Below are positions 1-3,956 of a stretch of DNA of 6,310 nt, one piece after another. The translations under genes were made by a program, and so were the position numbers. Numbering within the stretch: position 1 is the stretch's first letter; the number at the start of each line of letters is the position of its first letter. Below the pieces are notes generated by a model. The model saw nothing but the letters and a program-made list of their open reading frames with translations. It had not been told where the DNA came from and did no database searches. Source of the stretch: an uncultured Eubacteriales bacterium (GTDB lineage: Bacteria > Bacillota > Clostridia > Oscillospirales > Acutalibacteraceae); assembly GCA_934630995.1 (NCBI GenBank), contig CAKTXU010000113.1:1-6310 (forward strand), given 5' to 3'.

Positions 1-776
1 ACGGCTGGGACTTCCGCCCCGACGACGTGCTGGAAGGCTGGCTGCAATGGTTCCCCTATCTGGGACGCTGCACCGCCGAGCGGGTCGCCTACCGCAACGC
101 GGCCATGGGCATGACAGCGCCTGAGACCGCCCTTTACAACAATCCTTACCGGGAATGGATCGGGGCCCAGATACGGGGGGACTTTTTCGGCTATGTCAAT
201 CCCGGCGATCCCCGCAGGGCGGCGGAGCTGGCCTGGCGGGATGCCTCCGTCTCCCATGTGAAAAACGGCATCTATGGGGAGATGTGGGCAGCCGCCATGA
301 TAGCCGCCGCCGCGGCAAGCGATGAGATGAATGTCATCATTCGCGCGGGGCTGGAGGAGGTGCCGGAGAAATGCCGTCTGCGCCGGGATGTGGAGCAGGT
401 GCTGCGGCTTCATGCCGAAGGCGCCTCCTGGGACGATGTGGTGGAGACGGTGCATCAGGCGTATGAGGAGAGCAATCAGCACGGCTGGTGCCACACCAAT
501 TCCAACGCCATGCTGGTGGCCGCCGCCCTGCTGTACGGAGAAAAGGATTTCGGTAAATCTCTCTGTCTGGCGGTCCAGCCCGGCTTCGACACCGACTGCA
601 ACGGTGCGACGGTGGGCTCTGTCGTGGGCATGATTTGCGGGGCTTCCCGGATTCCCAAGGAATGGACGGCCCCCTATGGAGAAAAGCTGCAGACCGGTCT
701 TGACGGCTATAATCTGGTCACGGTGGAAACGCTGGTTGATAAGACACTCGAGGTTATTGGGAAGCGTCCCTGCTAA
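1..776 (+). CDS. ADP-ribosylglycohydrolase (DraG/ARH-like) family protein, 3' part
   Basis: The frame is already open at base 3 and runs to a TAA ending at 776, so the gene begins left of the window; a GTG at 27 is internal, not a real start. About 257 residues are visible (numbered from base 3). Family hallmarks include GAQIRGDFFG (about 54-63), an alpha-helical stretch with DASVSHVKNGIYGEM (80-94), and near the C-terminus GFDTDCNGATVGS (194-206). The two Asp of DTD (196, 198) correspond to the binuclear Mg ligands of DraG/ARH enzymes. Known members remove ADP-ribose from proteins or hydrolyse related N- or O-glycosidic bonds. Many bacterial members are uncharacterised, so the substrate here is unknown. 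The residue after DTD is Cys where ARH3-type enzymes have Thr; I believe this is common in the bacterial subfamily. No signal peptide can be judged because the N-terminus is missing. Family assignment is firm; function is inferred. Confidence 0.88.
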   Translation, partial: GWDFRPDDVLEGWLQWFPYLGRCTAERVAYRNAAMGMTAPETALYNNPYREWIGAQIRGDFFGYVNPGDPRRAAELAWRDASVSHVKNGIYGEMWAAAMIAAAAASDEMNVIIRAGLEEVPEKCRLRRDVEQVLRLHAEGASWDDVVETVHQAYEESNQHGWCHTNSNAMLVAAALLYGEKDFGKSLCLAVQPGFDTDCNGATVGSVVGMICGASRIPKEWTAPYGEKLQTGLDGYNLVTVETLVDKTLEVIGKRPC

Positions 777-827
777 ATACGTATAGGAAAAGGAGCAGGC
801 GCACAAAAAGTATCTAAACAGACTGGA

Positions 828-874
828 AAAAACCCGCTTACGGTCCATAATTCATGGCCCGTAAGCGGGTTTTT
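828..874. terminator. Bidirectional intrinsic terminator between converging genes
   Basis: A perfect 16-bp inverted repeat pairs 828-843 with 859-874 (core CCCGCTTACGG / CCGTAAGCGGG). The 15-nt loop contains a small CCAT/ATGG pairing. On the + strand the stem ends in TTTTT (870-874). On the - strand the A-run at 827-832 reads as TTTTTT. Its place between a + gene ending at 776 and a - gene ending at 914 fits termination from both directions. It is the only notable feature between these two genes. Confidence 0.9.
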
Positions 875-913
875 AAGGGAAATCCAATACCGGGGCTGTC
901 TGCCCTCGCTCTG

Positions 914-1768
914 TCAGTGGTGCTGCCGCCGCCATTCCCGGGGAGTGACCCCCATCACCCGGCGAAAGTGCCGTTCCAGGCTGGTGACGGAACCGAAACC
1001 GCACCGCTCGGCGGCGTCCAGCACCGAGCAATCGTCCCGCAGCAGCAGGAGCGCCGCCATGCGCACCCGCAGCCGGGTGAGGTAATCGGCGGGGGAACCG
1101 TATCCCATTGCCCGGAAGGCCCGGCGGAGAGTGGCTGCGCGGACCGCACAGCGGACGGCCAGCTCCGGGACGGTCCAAGGCTCATCGTAGTGCGCCATCA
1201 TGATTTGCACGGCCGCCAGGCAATCCCGTCCCGCTGGGGGCGATCCTGCCATGTGCGATTCCGCCGATCGGGCGGCAGCCAGGGACAGCACGCTCTTGAC
1301 CAGCCCCCGCACACAGTCCCGATATCCCGGCGGGCGTTGCAGCTGCAGGTCGATAATCTCCCCCACCAGGCGTGGAAATGTCCCTTCCCGCGAAACCATG
1401 GGCCGTCCCTCGCCCCGCAGAAAATGCTCCAGCCCCTCGAAAAGCTCCCCGGGAAGCAGCTCTGCCGGCAGAAAATTTACAAACCGCCAGAGGCTGCCGC
1501 CGCCCGGCGCGCTCTGGACATTGTGAACCGCCTCGCCCGGCACCAGGACAGCGCTGCCCTCTTCATAGGGAAAAAGCTCCCCATCCACCATAAAAACACC
1601 GCTGCCCTCCATACACATCCCCAGCTCCAGGCTGTCGTGATGGTGCAGCCAGGCCAGGGGGCGGTCGGAGATCTGTTGTCCGTCCCTGGCCGGAGTGGTA
1701 ATGGGATAGGACGGATCCATATCGAGCTCACAGGGAACGATGGGGACTGCATTTGACGGAAATTGCAT
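914..1768 (-). CDS. AraC-family transcriptional regulator with N-terminal cupin-like sensor domain
   Basis: A 284-residue cytoplasmic DNA-binding regulator, of usual length for the family. The N-terminal half has a cupin-type ligand-binding pattern: the HHHDSLELGMCMEGSG region (42-57), then FPYEEGSAVLVPGEAVHNV (66-84). The C-terminal ~100 residues are a standard AraC double helix-turn-helix. The first HTH is around TVPELAVRCAVRAATLRRAF (199-218); the second is around SVLDAAERCGFGSVTSLERHF (248-268), followed by the family signature VMGVTPREWR (271-280). I chose the ATG at 1768 because an AGGCG stretch lies about 9 bases upstream and the cupin domain follows directly. The frame is open to a farther start at 1837, but that has no ribosome site and adds a 23-residue tail lacking family character. 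It is divergent from the URO-D-family gene at 1855, the likely target. The effector is unknown; sugars and small aromatic or amine compounds are common in the family. Confidence 0.94.
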   Translation of the reverse strand: MQFPSNAVPIVPCELDMDPSYPITTPARDGQQISDRPLAWLHHHDSLELGMCMEGSGVFMVDGELFPYEEGSAVLVPGEAVHNVQSAPGGGSLWRFVNFLPAELLPGELFEGLEHFLRGEGRPMVSREGTFPRLVGEIIDLQLQRPPGYRDCVRGLVKSVLSLAAARSAESHMAGSPPAGRDCLAAVQIMMAHYDEPWTVPELAVRCAVRAATLRRAFRAMGYGSPADYLTRLRVRMAALLLLRDDCSVLDAAERCGFGSVTSLERHFRRVMGVTPREWRRQHH

Positions 1769-1808
1769 AATTATCGCCTGATTTCTACTAGAATGCGGCG
1801 GTATCCAC

Positions 1809-1837
1809 AGTATATCATGAGGGGGAAGGCAAAACAA
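1809..1837 (-). promoter_or_regulatory. Probable promoter of the AraC-family regulator
   Basis: On the - strand, TTGTTT (1837-1832) is followed after 17 bases by TATACT (1814-1809). A TGA just before the latter (1817-1815) makes an extended -10 (TGnTATACT). The -35 is weak, with 3 of 6 consensus positions; the -10 is 5 of 6. Transcription would start near 1802, leaving a leader of roughly 34 bases before the ATG at 1768. The promoter lies next to the ribosome site of the divergent gene, so the two transcription units are tightly packed. Confidence 0.6.
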
Positions 1838-1839
1838 GA

Positions 1840-1845
1840 GGGGAG
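1840..1845 (+). promoter_or_regulatory. Ribosome binding site supporting a TTG start
   Basis: GGGGAG lies 9 bases before TTG at 1855 and 21 bases before the first in-frame ATG at 1867. The spacing favours TTG as the start of the URO-D-family gene. Confidence 0.6.
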
Positions 1846-1854
1846 ACGGAAAAC

Positions 1855-2841
1855 TTGAATAACCGAATGAGCAAGCGGGAAAACGCCCGCCGGATTCTGA
1901 CGTTTGATCACCCGGAATGGGTGATGACGGGCCTGCCTGAATATTCCATCGCCTATTACGGCGCCAACCATGAGAGCTGGGACGGTGGGGGCGACGACAG
2001 ACCTGTGGGCTCCCGGTGGAGCGATATCTGGGGTGTGGGCTGGCACAAGGAACAGCCGCAGGTTATGGGGCTGCCGGTATGGAACCCACTGGCGGAGCCC
2101 GCCGCCCTGGCCGACTACCGCTGGCCGGATCCGAACGATGAAAGGCTGATAGAACAGGTTTACCGGCGGACTGAGGCGCCGCACGATCCCGATACCTTTT
2201 TGACCGGCTCTCACCGGGATACCCTATGGGAAAAGGCCTACATGCTGGTGGGAATGGAAAACCTGATGACGTATTTTTACACCGAACCGGCCTTTGTCCG
2301 GGAGGTGCTGCACGGCATCATGGATTTTCAGTTGGGAATTGCCCGGCATTATCTGCGGGCGGGAGTGGAGCTGGTGGGGTGCAGTGACGATTTGGGTACC
2401 CAGACCTCCCTGTTGCTGAGTCCGGCGACAATCCGGGAATTCCTGGTGCCCGAATACCGGCGGCTGTTTTCGCTTTATAAGGAAAACGGCGTGCTCATCA
2501 ATTTTCATTCCTGCGGGCATGTGGAGCCCCTGATAGATTTGTTTATCGAGCTGGGGATAGACTGCCTCAATCCGGTGCAGGCCACGGCCAACAGCCTGCA
2601 GACCATTGTGGATAAGGCCGACGGCCGGCTGGCGCTGATGGGCGGGATATCCAGCGGCCTCCTCATGGAGGGGCCGGACTCCCGCATCCGGGAGGCGGTG
2701 CGGGAGGCTATCCGGATTGCCGGGCGCCGGGGCGGCTATTTTTGTACGCCCGATCAGGGCATGCCCTATCCGCCCGCCCATTTGGAAGCCTACTGGCAGG
2801 CTGTGGAGGACTATGGACGGTACCCTGCCCCAGAGGGATGA
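1855..2841 (+). CDS. Uroporphyrinogen decarboxylase (URO-D)-family protein, probable corrinoid methyltransferase type
   Basis: A 328-residue cytoplasmic protein with the URO-D/MtaA-CmuA barrel pattern. Landmarks are CSDDLGTQTSLLLSP (176-190), the strand-turn LINFHSCGHVEPLIDL (214-229), GIDCLNPVQ (234-242), LMGGISSG (261-268) and GGYFCTPDQGMPYPP (293-307). His218, Cys220 and Cys297 give H-X-C-X76-C, matching the zinc-ligand pattern by which MtaA/MtbA-type enzymes activate a thiol to take a methyl group from a corrinoid protein. True heme-pathway URO-D lacks this pattern, and no other heme gene is nearby, so a methyltransferase-like role is more likely. No corrinoid protein or substrate methyltransferase is visible here, so the methyl donor is unknown. 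The TTG start at 1855 is preferred on ribosome-site spacing; starting at ATG 1867 would remove four residues. It is divergently paired with an AraC regulator that probably controls it. Family is firm, reaction inferred. Confidence 0.92.
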   Translation: MNNRMSKRENARRILTFDHPEWVMTGLPEYSIAYYGANHESWDGGGDDRPVGSRWSDIWGVGWHKEQPQVMGLPVWNPLAEPAALADYRWPDPNDERLIEQVYRRTEAPHDPDTFLTGSHRDTLWEKAYMLVGMENLMTYFYTEPAFVREVLHGIMDFQLGIARHYLRAGVELVGCSDDLGTQTSLLLSPATIREFLVPEYRRLFSLYKENGVLINFHSCGHVEPLIDLFIELGIDCLNPVQATANSLQTIVDKADGRLALMGGISSGLLMEGPDSRIREAVREAIRIAGRRGGYFCTPDQGMPYPPAHLEAYWQAVEDYGRYPAPEG

Positions 2842-2858
2842 TAGAACCAAGAGGCGCA

Positions 2859-2901
2859 GCCCGGGAAAGTCAACCATTGAGAGCGGTTGACTTTCCCGGG
2901 C
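2859..2901. repeat. Perfect 17-bp inverted repeat (stem-loop) between genes
   Basis: The arms 2859-2875 and 2885-2901 (GCCCGGGAAAGTCAACC and its exact complement) flank a 9-base loop. RNA from either strand would form a very stable hairpin. It follows the URO-D-family stop by 17 bases, so it may end that transcript, but no T-run follows the stem on either strand, so it is not a standard intrinsic terminator. The right arm contains the TTGACT used as the -35 box of the next gene, so an operator role or a dual role is possible. It could also be a copy of a dispersed intergenic repeat. Confidence 0.8.
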
Positions 2902-2915
2902 CGACATGGTATCCT
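2887..2915 (+). promoter_or_regulatory. Probable promoter of the 320-residue unknown gene
   Basis: TTGACT (2887-2892; 5 of 6 consensus) is followed after exactly 17 bases by TATCCT (2910-2915; 4 of 6), with TG one base before the -10 (extended -10). Transcription would begin near 2922, about 25 bases before the ATG at 2947. A perfect TATAAT occurs at 2921-2926 but has no -35 at suitable distance; it is more simply part of the AT palindrome there. Confidence 0.65.
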
Positions 2916-2916
2916 G

Positions 2917-2934
2917 AAAATATAATTATATTTT
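2917..2934. promoter_or_regulatory. 18-bp perfect AT-only palindrome at the predicted transcription start
   Basis: AAAATATAATTATATTTT reads identically on both strands, centred between 2925 and 2926. It begins one base after the proposed -10 box and ends just before the ribosome site of the next gene. The position suits an operator for a dimeric repressor. AT-rich sequence can be self-complementary by chance, so function is unproven. Confidence 0.45.
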
Positions 2935-2935
2935 T

Positions 2936-2941
2936 AGGTGA
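2936..2941 (+). promoter_or_regulatory. Ribosome binding site that sets the start at 2947
   Basis: AGGTGA sits 5 bases before ATG at 2947. The more upstream in-frame GTG at 2938 overlaps this site and has only AT-rich sequence before it, so the ATG is the better start. Confidence 0.75.
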
Positions 2942-2946
2942 TATAT

Positions 2947-3909
2947 ATGTTGCTGAGACTGCCTTTCCGGTTGGATCCCCCTATTGTCGCCTATCAATAC
3001 CATGCCTTCCCCTTCGGCATCCTGTTCCTTGAGCCGTCCTACCGGCATGACTTTTTTTCGCGGTACGGCAATATCTATTACGACAGGGAGGATGTTCACC
3101 GCCTGGATGTGGCCCGGGAAACCTGGTACACTGAAATGGCTTATTTCGAGCGCAACCGCATCGGGTATCAGAGCAAGGAAATGCTTTGCTCCCAGGCGCA
3201 TCTGACCGCGCTTGCCCGGCATATGCTCGCCGCCGGTTATTATGTGAACAGCCTGTTCAACGCCCGCTACCAGCCCAACCGGCACTCCTACCTGGCCTAT
3301 TACCATAATCACGATATCTTTTTATACGGCTTTGACGAGGAGAGAGATATTTTCATTGGGGCCGGATATGACAAAAACGGGCGGTACGGAGAATATGAGA
3401 TTTCCTCCACGGATTTTTATCAAGGCTTGTTGACCCTGGAGACGGACAACTGGCTCCATTTTCTCAAGGTCAGGGAGGGCTACCCCTTCGTTTTCGATGG
3501 GGACAGGCTGCGCCGGGAGCTGGGGGATTTCCTGCGCTCCGCCGGGAGCTATGACTGCGCTCGGTCCGGCGCGCCCTTCGGATTGGCTGTCTATGAGGCG
3601 CTGGAGGAGGATATCCGGTCCGGTCTGTCTGATATCCCTCTTGGCTGCTTCCGTCTTCTCTGGGAGCACAAGAAATGCATGGGGCTGCGCCTAGCCTATC
3701 TGCGGGAGGAGGGGTACGTGGCCGATTCCGCACTGGACGCGGCCTATGCGCAGGTCATCGACGATTTTGCCATTCTGTTCCGGCTGGCCGTCAAAAACAG
3801 TGTCTGCCCCTCCCCTGCTATCGCCGGACGGATGCTGTCCCGGCTGGCTGAGGGAGCGGAGAGGGAGGAGCGGGCCGTGACCGCTCTGCTGTCGGCGCTG
3901 GACAGGTAA
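2947..3909 (+). CDS. Uncharacterised 320-residue protein, possibly related to BtrH-N/C39-like peptidase-fold proteins
   Basis: I do not firmly recognise this protein. Starting at the ATG at 2947 it is 320 residues, with no signal peptide or membrane segment, so it is probably cytoplasmic. The N-terminal ~160 residues are rich in aromatics, notably YQYHAFPFGILFLEP (16-30) and YLAYYHNHDIFLYGFD (115-130), the latter followed by IGAGYDKNGRYGEYEIS (137-153). The C-terminal half is charged and helical. The block order (aromatic helix, 'GYYVNSLFNARY' near 97, a His/Asp-bearing strand, then a Gly-Tyr-Asp turn) recalls clostridial proteins with a BtrH-N or C39-like papain-type fold found near peptide natural-product genes. 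That is recollection, not a match. The expected early nucleophilic Cys is not seen; the only Cys in the first 200 residues is Cys81, so an inactive or non-protease role is likely if the kinship holds. It has its own promoter and terminator and no biosynthetic neighbours here. That it is a real gene is well supported by its ribosome site, flanking signals and length. Confidence 0.85.
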   Translation: MLLRLPFRLDPPIVAYQYHAFPFGILFLEPSYRHDFFSRYGNIYYDREDVHRLDVARETWYTEMAYFERNRIGYQSKEMLCSQAHLTALARHMLAAGYYVNSLFNARYQPNRHSYLAYYHNHDIFLYGFDEERDIFIGAGYDKNGRYGEYEISSTDFYQGLLTLETDNWLHFLKVREGYPFVFDGDRLRRELGDFLRSAGSYDCARSGAPFGLAVYEALEEDIRSGLSDIPLGCFRLLWEHKKCMGLRLAYLREEGYVADSALDAAYAQVIDDFAILFRLAVKNSVCPSPAIAGRMLSRLAEGAEREERAVTALLSALDR

Positions 3910-3919
3910 ATGTGAGGAA

Positions 3920-3955
3920 GCCGCGAATGCACGATGCTGCATTCGCGGCCGTTTT
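3920..3955. terminator. Intrinsic terminator between the unknown gene and mfd
   Basis: A perfect 12-bp stem pairs 3920-3931 with 3938-3949 (GCCGCGAATGCA and its complement) around a 6-base loop, followed two bases later by TTTT (3952-3955) on the + strand. It lies 10 bases past the stop of the + gene and 7 bases past the mfd stop on the - strand. In the - direction the tail is weaker (TTCCTCAC), so it is a clear terminator for the + gene and probably a partial one for mfd. Confidence 0.85.
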
Positions 3956-3956
3956 C

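Larger units (their letters stand above)
1769..1854. promoter_or_regulatory. Divergent control region between regulator and URO-D-family gene
   Basis: This 86-bp spacer must hold both promoters. Two short palindromes lie in it or at its edge: ATAATTAT (1767-1774), which touches the regulator start codon, and TTCTA-C-TAGAA (1783-1793). The second overlaps TAGAAT (1789-1794), a possible -10 box for the rightward gene. No good -35 sits at normal spacing for that box (TTGCAT at 1763-1768 is 20 bases away), which would suit an activator-dependent promoter. Operator roles are inferred from position and symmetry only. Confidence 0.5.

Noticed and set aside
854..1756. Long open frame (300 codons) on the + strand
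   Set aside because: It lies exactly antisense to the AraC-family gene, its translation is Pro/Gln/His-rich with no recognisable domain, and it begins inside the terminator hairpin. It is a shadow of GC-rich coding sequence.
1769..1837. N-terminal extension of the AraC-family protein to a start at 1837
   Set aside because: There is no ribosome site before 1837, and the extension would cover the regulator's own best promoter; the ATG at 1768 is better supported.
1855..2841. Assignment as heme-pathway uroporphyrinogen decarboxylase (hemE)
   Set aside because: The H-X-C...C metal pattern and the divergent AraC neighbour point to the MtaA/CmuA-like branch, and no heme-synthesis genes are adjacent.
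2224..2907. Open frame of 227 codons on the - strand
   Set aside because: It is antisense to the URO-D-family gene, its N-terminal part is merely the hairpin read in reverse, and no domain is visible.
2921..2926. Perfect TATAAT as the -10 box of the unknown gene
   Set aside because: There is no -35-like sequence 16-18 bases upstream. TTGACT with TATCCT at 17-base spacing plus an extended -10 is the more convincing pair.
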